A DNA stretch of 64,000 bases from Dioscorea cayenensis subsp. rotundata (taxonomy: Eukaryota > Streptophyta > Magnoliopsida > Dioscoreales > Dioscoreaceae). The notes under the pieces are model-generated. The model worked only from the letters and a program-made list of their open reading frames with translations, searched no databases and was not told the DNA's origin. This document shows positions 23,561 through 38,400 of this stretch, in pieces (positions within the stretch are counted from its first letter, which is position 1; each line of letters begins with the position of its first letter). The stretch covers positions 744,001 through 808,000 of the forward strand of contig NC_052480.1 in the NCBI RefSeq assembly GCF_009730915.1, written 5' to 3'. The position numbers and the translations under genes were made by a program.

Positions 23561-24960
23561 AGCTCTATTGCCAAGGATGGTGCAATCCTAACCGTCCATT
23601 GCTCAAGATCTGAAAAAAATTTCTCACCCTTTTTTTTTTTGGTTTTTTATTATCAGTGATATACAATAGTATTATTATAATTTTTTAAAAAATCTCAAAA
23701 TGAATATTGAAATGTACCACCCCACAATTCATACCCAAAATTTGTTGATGTAGGTCATATTTCTCAATATATATATACATATATATAATAAAAAAATTAG
23801 TAGAAAAAGGAGTTTGAATTTATTCTATATTTGATTCATATTTCTCAATATATATATATATATATTATTATTATTATTATTAAAATTTTATCAACTATTT
23901 AAATAAAAGTTGAAATCATTTTCTCAATAATGTGTGTATAGCTGAGAATAGATCATCCGATTATGCATTATTACTTAATAAATTAGTGGTTTATTCACTA
24001 TATTCACATGACATTAATAATTTTTCCAATAAATCAAATGCAAGTCCTTTCACAATCAATTCAGTTTGTTCAAACCTTCCTCATCACATGTTCTGCTCAT
24101 TAGAGAGATAAAAAAAAAGGATGAATAGAGATTAATAATAGAAAACACTTATTTGTTTTCTCTCAATTATTTATTCTCATTTGGAAATGAAATTAAGACA
24201 ACCAGAAAAAGCCAGCTCTCCCAAATGCACTAGTCTGGTCAATATAAGACTTCACATAAATTTATAAAATTCCCATTTAATGAAACAACAAAATAATAAG
24301 TAACTAAAACTCCTCCAAAGTTATAATGTAAAACTCTTTATAAAATGAATGATTCCATGTAGAAAATTATGGAAAGCAATATATATTAGAAAACCATAAA
24401 ATGCCAAACAGAACCTGGGCCATGCAATGAAATGCAGGCCGTTTTCTATTAATTAACATAATGACTTGTTCTAACTTCTAATTATTTAATTATTTTATTT
24501 CAACAATTGAACTCCAATCAAACAAGCCCTTTCAAATGTCCGGAAAAAAATCCAGTCAAAATTATCAGCTGTTCACAAATGCTTTACATTTAGCAACCAA
24601 TAAAATATAATAATAAGTTATAAGACTGAGTATTAATATATTTTCTTAACGATAGCGGGTCTCGGACCCGCAGACCCGAATCCGCAAATTCAAAGAGAGT
24701 GAGCGCACGCATTTGGTGGTCCCACCACACGTCTCCTTCCTAGCCGTCCATCTGACGCGACAGGGCCCATCCGGGCGGCCGAAAGCTCGATCGGGCGGTC
24801 AATATCACACCGTAGCCGGTTCATCCGACGGCTACTTTTTAATGGTGCTTTTTACATGGTCCAACTCACCATCGTGAAATAAAAGTTTTATTAATTAATT
24901 AATTTATTAATTATTGTCATTTAATAAATAAATAATTCAAAAGTTCATTTTTTTTTTCAA
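23561..24960. other. Divergent intergenic region between QCR6 and actin
   Basis: AT-rich on the QCR6 side, with (TA)n/(TTA)n tracts near 23775 and 23855-23880 and a short LINE-like tail motif AATAAATTAGTGGTTTATT near 23977. From 24650 to 24840 it becomes GC-rich (GGTCTCGGACCCGC, GGGCGGCC), consistent with the actin promoter. The two genes are transcribed away from this region. Confidence 0.5.
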
Positions 24961-26096
24961 AGGCTTGCTATATAATATATCTATAAATGACCTCGAGCCA
25001 TCTTTCTCTATACTTCGCTGCCATTTCCCGATTTCGTGGAGAGCTCTCCGACCTTGGAATTCGAATCGGAGGGGAGTAATCGCCGCGGATCGTCGCTTGT
25101 TATTTTGCGTTTTGGTTAGTGTCCTCTGATTCTTCATTTATTTTCTTTTGATTCATTGTTTTTGAGTCGATCTGTGAGGTTTTCAGAGCTGGATTTTGGA
25201 TATTTGAGCGGCGTTCGTTGTTCTTTTTGATTTGGGGAAGTTGATGTTTATGCGTGATTATGCTGTGTTTTTAAGTGATTTGAGAGTTGTTGGCCTTTTT
25301 TTTGGGTGCGTGTTGTGTGATTTTCATCTGTGGCGGTCCCAATTGTCCGGATCTAGGCTTCGTTGCGTTTGTTTGATCGGATGATTCTTTTTGGTGTGAG
25401 ATCTGAAGTTTTTTTTTGGTTGATTTATAGTTTGTTGGCGGTGTGGTGTAATTGGTTCAGGATCTGATTTATCTAATTAGTGCTTTGCAATGTCACTCTT
25501 TGTCTGGACATTGCTTACGTTTAGTTTTTTACTTCTTTTTTTTCGGGGAAAGGTGCCGTCTTTGATGGTCGTATGAATTGGATTTGGAGCATTTCATGTG
25601 TATTTTCTTTGTATCCCTATGCTAATTTATTTTTTATTTGGTGGTGGATGGTAAGACTGGCAATCCCTGCTTTTAATTGTTCTTCTTTGAAGCATTCATG
25701 CATACTTTGTTAATATTTCAAATTGTTTGTGGATGAACAGTGTGTGCTTTGATATGTTTGTTAGCTTGAAAACATATGGTGTTTCCTGGAAGTTCTTTAC
25801 CATATACTTCATTAATTGCTGAGAAGAGTGAAAGGGTTTACATCTTTGTGTCATCTTTTTCGAGGGATTGCACTCTATAATTTCTTAACAATGATAAAAG
25901 TCACACAAAGGCTTAGTTGTGTTCTATACTTAATCAGTGCATTTGATACTCTTACCTTTTTATTTGATTTATATTTTTATTTGTTGATGTTCATTCTCAG
26001 AACTTTACTATTATAAAGGATATATGGATCACAGATTATAGATACTTTGCATCATTAAATGATTAGTGGATATGAATAGCTGATTCTATTGTGCAG
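24961..26096 (+). promoter_or_regulatory. Actin core promoter, non-coding leader exon and leader intron
   Basis: A TATA-like CTATAAATGA lies near 24981, followed by a pyrimidine-rich leader. A leader intron of about 1 kb, T-rich, ends with TTGTGCAG at 26089-26096, 11 bases before the start codon. The donor is probably near 25110 (TTTTG|GTTAGT) but is not certain. A 5' leader intron just upstream of the ATG is a standard feature of plant actin genes and often raises expression. Confidence 0.6.
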
Positions 26097-26107
26097 ATCT
26101 CTAGAAA

Positions 26108-28122
<2,015 letters not shown>

Positions 28123-30180
28123 GTTTTGTTGATCAGCGTGCAGTTAAAATCACCTAGCTGTTCAATTCTACTGAGGTTAATAGTTGAGATTGTTGTGGCT
28201 TTATATTGAGTTGTTTGTGTACTTTTATACAAATTCCATACATGCAATGGATGACAACCCGGAGGGTGCATCAGTTTTCTGTTTCTTCTTTTAGTCATGT
28301 AGGTTTTCAGTTTGGTAGCCCTAGTAGGAAAACATTGTCCTTTGTCCATTTGATTTGTTGTTGTTATTAGTGATGACAGTTCAGTGTGTTTTTCTTTTGC
28401 TTTATTTATGTTCGGATTTAGCTGCTGTTTTAAATTTTTAATGCATTGAGTGATTGCCATATATTCTTCCCATCCTAAAGATCTATGCCTTTCTCATGTT
28501 TGTATTATTCTTTTTTAATTTCCTTGTCTTCTAATTGGCTTTTAGTCATTGTTTATTGTACTAAAATCTAATTAAGCTGATATGTGTCACATTTATCTGT
28601 TTGAAAATAAATGCCATAGGTTATTTAAATCTTAGATAATTGGTAATGAACAAATAGTCCCTCTGGAGTAGATATTCATAAAAAAAAATTATGATTTTAA
28701 GTATTCCTAAAAGATCTTTTCTTTTTCTGACATGTTACTTTTTAGAGCGTTTTTAACATAAATATAGTTGATGTTAACAGAATTGCCTCTCGATTTTTTA
28801 AACAAAAACCCATAATTTTAATAAAAAATTTATAATTTTAAGCGGAAACCCAAAGTTTTAAGCGAAAATTCATTAGTCGAAATTTATAATTTTAAGCATG
28901 AAGTACATGTTGTAAGATAAAATAAACTAATGGAATAAGATGTATTAAATAAAAAAAGAGAAATTATTTGACAAATTCAAATGTCAGAGGGTCTGAGATA
29001 TTTTGAAATTTTTATGGAGTTATAATTAATTTTCTTTTTATATAATAAGGTAAGATATTTATTCAACTGATTGGTAGTATGAAAGATTTTCTTTATTATT
29101 TTTTTACAACATATTTCTAGGTTCATCTAGAAATAGTTTTAAATTTCAACTCAAAATAATATTGAAAATATAGCAAAAGTTTAGTATATCGAGATTTAGA
29201 CCCCCTTTTGTTAGTGTATTTTTTCCTCAAGATACTACAATAATAAAAAAAATTCATTGTTATATTTTTATTTTATAAAAAAATTAATTCATCAATTATA
29301 ACGACTAGATCGCAAGCAAGCCTTGCAGAGGAAAGCATTTAACAAATTAGCTTAATTATTTTTTGAGGAACCATCCTTGATTCTTTTCCAGAATAGGAAA
29401 AGAAAGTGTTTAATTTATTTTTTATTTAATTGACACTGTAGTATTTATTTATTTTATTTAAAATGATTTTGTTGATAAAATATTTAAATAAATATTGTCT
29501 GAAAATAAAATGATTTTTAAAAACAATCTTTTTCCTTAAAAAAAGCAGCATCAATTTTGATCCATTTCCTCCCTGATTATTATTTTTATTTCCGTGTTTT
29601 AACAATATTCAATAGTGTTGGTAAAATATTCACATAATTAATTTTTTCTTTTTAAATAATTCATAGAAATATTTTTAAAATAATAATGAGAAAAAGTAGA
29701 CCGAGTGCAATGTTAAACAAAAAAAAACCTGAAATGGCCTTTTCTCTCTAGTAAACTCATGTGATGAACAGTAAACACAAACAGGCAAGCTTATGATTTA
29801 GCCGCCCACACTTCTCATTTAAACACACTGCTAAGGGAACTTTGGGTGACTTAAAAGAAAGAGCAACAACCTAAGTTATTAGAAGTCCTGTTCTATTTCA
29901 ATTTATATTTTCCTATGGTACTCCCAATTAAACACAATAGTTTAATAAATAAAAAAATTGCAAATTGATCCAGAGACTGTATTAGCATTTAACTATCTCA
30001 GTATTTCTGACCAAACAAAAAACACAAAGTATAGCATGCCATTTATAGCACCATTCAACAGAACCCAAAATTTTTAATGATCTTGCTGCAACAAAAACAG
30101 TGAGAAGTAATCTAAAGCATAAACTAACAGATTCTGTACTGCTGCAGAAGGCAAAAAAATTCAGAGTCATGTTGGAAAAA
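28123..30180. other. Actin 3' region and AT-rich intergenic DNA
   Basis: The first 350-400 bases are the likely actin 3' untranslated region. The remainder is AT-rich without ORFs. From about 29510 to 30070 it is a diverged copy of 50155-50830 (shared elements include TTTGATCCA and GACCAAACAAAA followed by an ATTCAA-ended block). Confidence 0.5.
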
Positions 30181-30214
30181 TTTTCAGACTAATTGTGTAA
30201 GTTCAGCAGTGTGA

Positions 30215-30420
30215 AGGACCTGTCATCCTTTACCGTCACAACAAATACAACCCAACAATGAAGATAAAGAGCGTAACCAAATTTGAAAGCAAAGGAAAAC
30301 CATTTCTCAGGACATCCTAACAAAATTTGAACTGAAAACATGATCACCCACCTTGGAGTCTGTACAAGCCAGTTAGGGATGATGGCTTTGACACTGACTT
30401 TGGTCATTCACACAACATTT
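30215..30420. repeat. Segment duplicated at 52040-52270
   Basis: Shares, in the same order, CACAACAAATACAACCCAAC, AAGATAAAGAGC, AAAGCAAAG and GATGGCTTTGACA with 52050-52245. With the 29510-30070/50155-50830 pair, it indicates that a block downstream of the MINDY pseudogene was copied to the pyrophosphatase neighbourhood (or the reverse). Confidence 0.55.
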
Positions 30421-30559
30421 GTTCATGGTACAATGTTTAGATTCCTAGTATTATGAGTGTACATTCACTGCATTACAATTGTTTGGGAGAAGGGCAGTAG
30501 GATTAGAATAATGCCAGCACAGGGATGCGAGAACCGCCTCTTTTTGGAAATCTGATGAC

Positions 30560-31110
30560 GGCCGGCTGTGGCAGAAGGCGTAGAGTTTGCTTTTATGTCA
30601 TTTGTTCCAATCAATGACGGGGGCAGGTCCAACCCATCTGCAAAACGCTTTGGGCCATCGAGTTCTAATGCATCGCACTACAGATGTTGTAGTAGCAGGT
30701 ATGTCCAGATTACTATCTTTAAAAGTCGAAACACCTATTTTTGACAACTTAGGCACCTTACTGCCATCTGCCATTATGACCCCCCGTTGATATGAAACAG
30801 ATTGAAATCTTTATTGATTAAATGACCTTGATCCTCATCTTGGATTGAGTGGTCAACTGCAAATAATACTGTGAAGTGTGCCTCGCCTGCCACCAGATGG
30901 GCTTTTCCGGGTGTTTAAAAACTTTCTTGCAATTCTGAAGAAGATAAAATCTTCTATTGAAAGTCTCTCAAGTCTTCTGCTATCTTTTTGCAATTGACTG
31001 GAAAAATACTAACTGTTGCAATAGCAATCCTTTTGTCGCTCACACAAGAGAATAGAATCTCGACAATTGCACCAACAAAACATCTAAACAATGTAAAATT
31101 TGTCGTTACC
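30560..31110 (-). pseudogene. Truncated MINDY-3/4-like pseudogene
   Basis: Conceptual translation on minus matches the intact gene at 35446-39792 in three blocks. The first is the end of the exon-4 equivalent (near 31110-31020, CFVGAIVEILFSCVSDKRIA), ending at a GTTAGT donor. The second is the start of the exon-5 equivalent (near 30985), which carries a TAG where the intact copy has Arg. The third is the C-terminal part of exon 7 (GEAHFTVLFAVDHSIQDEDQ, then GGVIMADGSKVPKLSK and CIRTRWP), ending PVIDWNK-stop near 30590. Everything between exon-5 start and the catalytic-His block is deleted, and the joined frames do not agree. It is therefore a decayed tandem paralogue. Confidence 0.8.
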
Positions 31111-31707
31111 AAAAAATTAAGAGCAAACATTTAATTATAAATAAAATGATTTATTTTGTAATATAATTTTTTTAAATATATTGACAAACTGACTGACAGA
31201 CAGACTAACTGACAGACAAATAAGATTTGTTGAGCTTGTTAAAAAAGAATAGTTTTCTCTATTCTATGGCAAGATTCTACATGACAATAGAATTAAAATA
31301 ATATTTTGAATGTATTAGCTGCAACGAAACTGTGCAGAATAACTGAACTAGTAGAAATGAGATACAAGGTTTTGATAGCTCAAATTGAAATTTTAATGTG
31401 CTTTTGACTTAAATGCAATGGTGATATCAAAAACCATATCCCATTCCCATTTTACAGATCATTTTCTTTGGAAAAACTTAAACGTTGTGTTCCTCGTTGC
31501 TTGACATTATGTAATATATATATTCATGTCGGCTCTTGTGCAACCACAAGAGTGAGAGGAATTAATAATGACAAGATTCATAGTTTTACTAAATCCTATT
31601 TTGACCGTGGAATAAATCTGTTAAGCATGAAAATTTCTTGAAGTAGGTACCTCAACAGTTTGATATAGTTATATGTAGAAAGATTATTAATTTCTTCAAT
31701 CTTTCAG
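31111..31707. other. Intergenic between pseudogene and coiled-coil fragments
   Basis: No ORF. Contains a short near-tandem repeat CTGACAGACAGACTAACTGA near 31191. Nothing else recognised. Confidence 0.4.
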
Positions 31708-31916
31708 GTAAAACAAGTTGAAAGTTTGACGCAAGAGCTATCTAAGCAACTCCAAGAGGCTTCAGTATGTAATCACATTTATGATCTTCAGATGCATTAT
31801 GTCACAATATGGTTTAAATATATATGAACTTAATGTTGATTGTCAATTATTAGGAAGCCAATGAGGAGTCTAAGACTAAGACTGTCACTCAAGCTTTGAC
31901 AATGAATGATTTATAG
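31708..31916 (+). pseudogene. Two exon-like coiled-coil fragments, source uncertain
   Basis: 31708-31764 is an open 57-base block between CAG and GTATGT and encodes VKQVESLTQELSKQLQEAS. 31854-31916 follows TTATTAG and encodes EANEESKTKTVTQALTMNDL, then a stop. Both are Glu/Gln/Lys-rich heptad-like segments. The wording QVESLT and KQL-EA recalls the coiled coil of plant PRAF (PH-RCC1-FYVE) proteins, but the match is short. No other exons were found, so this is probably a gene fragment. Confidence 0.3.
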
Positions 31917-32079
31917 TATATGACTTCTTTTTATCACTAACAAGATGAAGTATTATAGCTTGATATCTATCTACTAAAAGTGTCTATTATGATGTATTCA
32001 CAGAAATCAAGCAAAGAATGGAGAAAGATCTGGATGACAGATGCAAAGTTGCCCTTAATTCCTCATCATCATGGATGAC

Positions 32080-34320
32080 TAACTAGATTTTTTACGCTTT
32101 AGCATAATAAAAATATATCAAATTATTATATGTTATTGGGATAGATGCAAATGGCTGCATCTATCCTAGGTGAACTATGTATATCCTGCTTTAGTAAGTT
32201 CATTATATGCTTCTTCAAAAATTAAATTTAATAAAATTTGGGAATCATCATCTAGGCTACATATTTGAATTTCACTATGATGTTCATACAATCTATTTTT
32301 AAATTCTAATATACCATGCTTATATAATTGATCTCCTGAAATTAATTGTATATTTTTTTCTCTAACCCATATCTATTTGTTTTTGTGGAGGTAATAAATT
32401 TTTCTAGAGTTCTAATTGGTTTATTATTTTTAGATAAATTCCAGATTGAAAATCTTTCTAATATTAATTATTTGTATTGGTAGTGGTATAGGTGGTGCGG
32501 ATTCATTTAATTTTTTATCCATTATCCTTTAGATCCATTTTAACAGTATTTTGCTTGTGTTTTATCCCACTTTGTTTCTAAATCTTTTTTTCCATGTTTT
32601 GAGATTATTTTTTGCCAGTTTAATTTCTTTTGCATTTTCTAAATCTCTAAATAAACTTTGTTTTAAAATAAGATATCTAAATCTCTAAATAAACTTTGTT
32701 TTAAAATAAGATATTCATGAACTTCTTCTAACCAAGCTAATTGTTGTTCTTTTGTTTGATTTTGTAATTTGTATGGATTTATTTTATCATATCTTCTTGT
32801 ATAATCTAAGTTTATTATCATTTTTTGTATTGTCCTTGAATCTATGCAATTAAGTAAATATTTCATTTTTCTTTTAGAAATTCTTTAGGAAATTTTATTC
32901 TATATTCAGGTGGAGCAAAGTGGAGATATTGGTTATTTTTTATTTTATTTTCTTTTCCTAATGTTAATTTTTTTCATAAAAGTACATAATTCATTTATTC
33001 ATTATTATCTTTATTTTTATCTATACTATTTTTATATGGTCTAGGTTTATCATTATAGTTTCTATTTTTTCTAAATGATTTTCTATTTCCAATAATTTTT
33101 TTAAAAATAAAATCTACTTTATCTATTAAACTATTTATTTTTTCAACTAGTTTTTCTTGGTTCATCAAGACTTCAGATATTTTTCATGTACTTGTTCTCT
33201 GAGGAAAAGTGTTGTGTCTTTCCTTTCCAGATTAGAGAAGGGTCTTCCCTTTCCAGCTTAGAGAAGTAACTGGACCAGGCCAGGCCTCCATTTTCTTAGT
33301 ATAAAGACTGGTTCTCTGTAATGAACTATATACATGAATATTTTCTGAGAATCCTTTGAACCTTTTTTATACCATTCGATACTAATTTTAAGATGATATT
33401 TTTTTGATAATTATTTTTTACTATAATATTTTGATAATTTGTAAGTGCTACTTCGTAATAAGTGATACTATTTTTATATTAATTCATCAAAAGAGTAAAA
33501 TATTATTTTCATCAATTCATAACAAAGAGATATGCTATTAAAGAGACTTTGTCTACGTACTAAATCTTCTTCTTTAGTATATGCATGATATAAATTTAAG
33601 TACCTACTTGAAATAATATCATATAATTCTATGATAGATATCATGCAAGGAAAATAAATATTTTTGATACTTTTTTTTTACAGAAAGTAAATTTGCTAAA
33701 TTAGAAAGACTGAATTAAAATTCTGAAAGAACTTCAAGAGAGACTACGGGACTCTCCCCTAGACAAGAACATAAGAGAAATTGTTATTAGTTCTTTGGTT
33801 TAGTAATCTAGAGTCAAGAACAAGTCCAACTGGAAATGGTTCTGAATACCAGCTATCATGTTTGCATCCCACTATTCCCCTTTTTCCCACTTAGGTACTT
33901 AGGCAGGTACTTCTCGGAGATCAAACAAGAACTTATTAATTCAGCTAGCTAATAGCCAGTACTTAACTCATAAAACTAAATAAAGAGTTTCATAACCTAT
34001 GAAAACATTGTTCTTGAACTAGAGAAGGGATCTATTCCCTGAAAGCCATAAGACTTCACAAGAGTAGAGGTTTTATTTTGATCGGAACAGTGGCTCTGAT
34101 ATCAGTAAGCGGGAGTTGGCTCTTCAAGGTCGATGACCTAAGAGTTAGCTCAAAGTTGAAACAACAGATGAAAGAAAGAAATGGAAAGAGGTGGTTACAG
34201 AAAGATGGAGTTTATTGCAAGCTCAAGAGGTTTCTTACAAGTGATGGATCGATTATCCTGGATACATAAGAGGGAGCTTCTTATATAGAGAGAAGCTCAA
34301 ACCTTGCATGGGTAAAAGAT
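32080..34320 (-). mobile_element. Degraded endogenous pararetrovirus-like (or LTR retroelement) remnant
   Basis: Read on minus, a promoter-like CTCTATATAAGAAGC lies near 34290. It is followed by CAATAAACT near 34215, a primer-binding-like TATCAGAGCC (initiator-Met tRNA type) near 34095, then coding-like debris. One stretch (33170-33000) encodes a Lys/Asn/Arg-rich basic region; an open 67-codon segment lies at 32866-32663; and 32500-32080 shows a stop-broken stretch whose end loosely resembles the core of Caulimoviridae movement proteins. Upstream of the promoter another frame ends, as expected if it was linearised from a circular genome. No reverse transcriptase is seen. Frames are interrupted by stops and shifts, so it is non-functional. 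A gypsy or copia LTR element is the main alternative. Confidence 0.45.
32640..32716. repeat. Tandem duplication of about 41 bases
   Basis: TAAATCTCTAAATAAACTTT followed by GTTTTAAAATAAGATAT occurs twice in a row inside the retroelement remnant, extending its open frame. It looks like a recent replication-slippage duplication. Confidence 0.75.
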
Positions 34321-35445
34321 TACCCGCACTACAAACAATAGTACATAGTAATATTCTATTTCATACAAATAGTGCTAACAGCACTCACACAAAGCCTTAG
34401 TAATTAAGATAGGCTATGTACAGGCAGTTATTCTCCCTAGGGCTACATTGCTTTTAGTCTTCCATCAGATTTAAAAGATTCTTGGCCCTTTTCTTCATCA
34501 TCATCTAAGCGACCTACTGGGAGTTGGGAGATTGTTCACTAAATTAGAATTAATCTCTCCAAAATGAGATTCCATTTGTTGCATCATGAATCTTTTACTG
34601 ACCGGACTTTAGATACATCCCATAATTCATATATATATATTCATGTCATCATCCTGATTTGCATCCCATAGACATAATATACTAGCCGTTAAGGCAGGTT
34701 ACTGATTCAATTCGCCAGATTGGGGAAAGCCCAATGTGTCATCGGCTCCGCTATAATGCAGGCCAGTTACGAGTTTTTGGCCCAGCCCATGGGATTGTTT
34801 TAAATCACTTCTGAGTAGCCGGATCGGGTTAAAAACTGGCCCATGCTTTAACTCTAATAAATTTCACCTGTTGAAATATTGAATTTGAAAATTGATGGCC
34901 AAAATTCGCGATTGGCAAAATTGATGTAGCATATAGCTTTACAAATACAAACAAGTGTGGTTAGTAATTAAGAGACTTACCATAATATTTCTAGTCTTTG
35001 ATAACATAAAAGCACCAACAATCCACAGGGCAGGAAATTCTTATATTTTGCATCTTGAAGTTGTTCCCTAGCAACCACTGTATGAGGTCTGTTTTATGAT
35101 GTGTACTGTTCTGATCATTGAAGCTTTAAAAAACTCATGCAAATTTAAATTATGTTTTTCTTTTTTTTTAAAAAAAAAAAGTCTATAGCACAATAATTTT
35201 TCACATCACAATTTCTCTCATTTCTCAATGAGGTTGAAGGTTCTTGCAGGTCCAACCAAAACTATTATAAATATATATATATATATTCTGTTTAAAGTGA
35301 GAATAAGCCTATTAATTTTATTAAAATCTTCCCTGGTACTTAATGCATGAAAGACAAACTAGTTATTGGATAAGACAAGATAATATAGATATTCTCTTTA
35401 ACATATTGACCAATTCCTATGCTTTGCAAACAGATAACAAAAATA
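34321..35445. other. Intergenic, 3' flank of MINDY-like gene
   Basis: No gene is seen. 34321-34620 may belong to the retroelement remnant; a short frame ends there on minus. The segment 34690-34860 is GC-richer (GCCCAATGTGTCATCGGC) but has no supportable ORF. A (TA)n tract lies near 35275. Confidence 0.4.
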
Positions 35446-38400
35446 CTAACTAATGCAAAACCAACTAAGCATTATAGTCCACGTCATATGCTGACTTAAC
35501 TTATCAACCTCCCTGTATACACACTCCACAAAATAATTCTTCCAGTCTATAATGGGAGGAAGGCCAATCCAACTACAAATAGCTCCAGGCCAACGTGTTC
35601 TAATGCAATTGATCAATGGTGTTGTGGTAACAGGCCAATTCATTTCATTAGAAGAACCAATGTTTAGAAGGGCTGAAATACTGATCTTGCACAGCTTGGG
35701 GACCCTGACGCCTTTTGCGATTTTTACACCCCCATTTATGTGATAGACATCAAAATACTTCATGGTTGGAGGCCCTTGTGCATCCTCATCTTGCAGTGAC
35801 TCATCTAGAGCGAAAAGCACAGTGTAATGGGAATGACCTCCTACCACCCAAATTGGGAATCTTGGTCTTTTGAGGTTTTGGCCAACTCCATTCCTAGAAA
35901 GGAATCCATGGGTAGCTCTCTCGGTTATGCCTTTGCATGGTGCCACACCACGATAAAGTGTTCCATCAAACGTTTTAGTGAGCAACAGATTCACTGCATC
36001 CTGAGAAATGAATTAACCATGGTAAGGATTTTATGTGTATGCTACCACAACAATGGATTAATATTACTGAGGCATGAGCATGGCTTATTTAGAGATCCTC
36101 ACATTAGCAGGTGGTCATGTGAAAAAAGGGTTGTGATCATTAGTAGCTGTAATTTGACATTGTTTACCTGTGAGAGATGCCCATCCGGAAATGAAACCAA
36201 TGGAAGGCTTGAATATCTGTCATTCCGAATGGAATCCTGTTCCCGAACAGAGAAAACTATTACTTCTTAACAAGTTCTCAGAAACATATATATTGAATCT
36301 TTCTACTTAATCTGTCCTCTAGAGTATAAGGCAGAAATTCCTAAGATCTACTGGAAAATGCACAAACAACCAAATTGCAATGGAAGAAAGCATTGTGAGA
36401 ACAAGGGGAACAAGGCATATACCAATCCTCGTGAAAGTAGAGCAGAAACAAGGAATAAGAATGCCCCCACTGGACTTTCAAGAACTTCAATCTCTTTTGT
36501 AAACCGAAAGTAAACAGAGGCCAAATCAGTGCACTCCTTAGCTCTTAAAACTTTCTGTAATTCAGAGGGAGATAAAATCTTCCTCTCAAAGTCTTTCAAG
36601 TCTTCTCTTCTTATCTATTTAGAAAACATATTTGTAGCACAAGTAAGACAAACATAGTGTGAATAAGGAGGAAAAAATATGAGAAAATTGGTCGAAAGAG
36701 TGTCACTTTGGTCTTCAGATATATCGGCATCCACCCTTATTAAGGAGGGTTGAAAAACAACTTACTGTTGCAATAACAACTCTTTGACTTCCGCATATGA
36801 ACAAAATTTCACACATTGCAGCAGCCAAACAGCTAAAAGTGCAAAATTTATAATCAGCAACAGACTTGAGAGCTGAAATTTAATTATAGATAAATGAATT
36901 ACTTTGACTTGTCAACATCGCTTATAGCATTAAAAGGTTTTTTCCAATATTCTGAACTTCGCCTGGATCTCACTGCAGTTATTATATATTCTGTTTTCTT
37001 GTTCATGAACAGAAGATATATAATCGAGGAAAACTGCCTGCAGAACCAAGAGAATGTACAAAAAATTACCTTGAATGCTTCAAACCTTTACTTTTACCAC
37101 TACAAACATCAAGAAATATTTTATGAGCAATATCATCTTTAAATGGAATACTCATCAAGACAACCAAGTATAAAAATTTCATGTTCATATGGAGAATGAA
37201 GTTTGTAAAATTATACTAGTGAAAACGTTAGTCCTTTAACATGCATTTCCCGCATCATATGTCCATATGTGCTACCACTGAAATTATATAACAGTAATTA
37301 CAAAGAAAATTGGCTCATCATGGGGATCCTTCCACCATTGAAATGATTAATACAGTTGAGTGTCACATCATCAACAGAAGCATCAGCTTGAAGAAAAAGT
37401 AGGGCACATGAAATCTTACCTACTAAGGTCATCTTTTTTTTCCCAGATAAATACATTGATCATTGATGAAAATTTTTGAGTTAGGTGGTTCTAATCTATG
37501 ATTATATCTATTACAGATCAGGATTCTGCAATAAATAACAAGTTCCATCTAAACAATAAAAAATTAAATTAAATGCATGATACATGTGCACTTCTATGCT
37601 CAGTTTCTTCTTTTTAAAATTTCTTTCATATTTAAAGTAATTATTTAAATAACATAATAGGCAAGCAAGGCCACAATAAGAAAATAATACCTGTATGGCT
37701 GCTACAATGCCAGAAGGACCTATTTCTTGTTGCACCAAGCATATGTTATCCTCTTGAATCTCAGTAAACCTAGATGTAAATAATGGAAATGATGTCAAGA
37801 TATTAAGCACTAAGTACTGCCAGCTTGTGAAGTGGGTGAAAGAGAATGTTGTAACAGTTATTATACAAAAGAAACATATTACTGTGCTCTTGATAAGCCA
37901 AGAAAATCTACTCCTTGAGATTACGACAACTAACCCCAATAAATAAATAAATAAACTTTCAATAACTGAGCCACCCACAAACACACAGAAAAGAGAAATT
38001 TTGAATCAGAAGTAAAATTAAGAACCTTGTGATTGAATTTGACAAGGATGAAACTTGGCCAAGCAAAATTCCAAAGTCACAAATCATGCAGAATTTGATA
38101 ATTCAAAACACAAAAATATTAAATAGGTCACATATATAAATTCTTATATAAAAAGGTAGGATATAAAACCACTAACTTTTGGAATAAACATTAAGAACTG
38201 CCAGAATATCGAGAAAAAGAATGTTGTTACAGTTATTAAATGTTCCTCTTGCAAGAATAAGCATAAGTTCCAAATAGAATTTGCGGGGTCATGATAAGCA
38301 ATGCATATGCACTCCTAGAAGAAAGAGATGACACCTAAACAACAGAAAATATTCCAACAACTTAGCTAGCAACATACACCCACATACGCGCGCACACGTA

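Noticed and set aside
33230-33330. Plus-strand TATAAAGACTGG promoter for a gene
   Set aside because: No ORF follows on plus; the stretch lies inside the minus-oriented retroelement remnant and is probably fortuitous.
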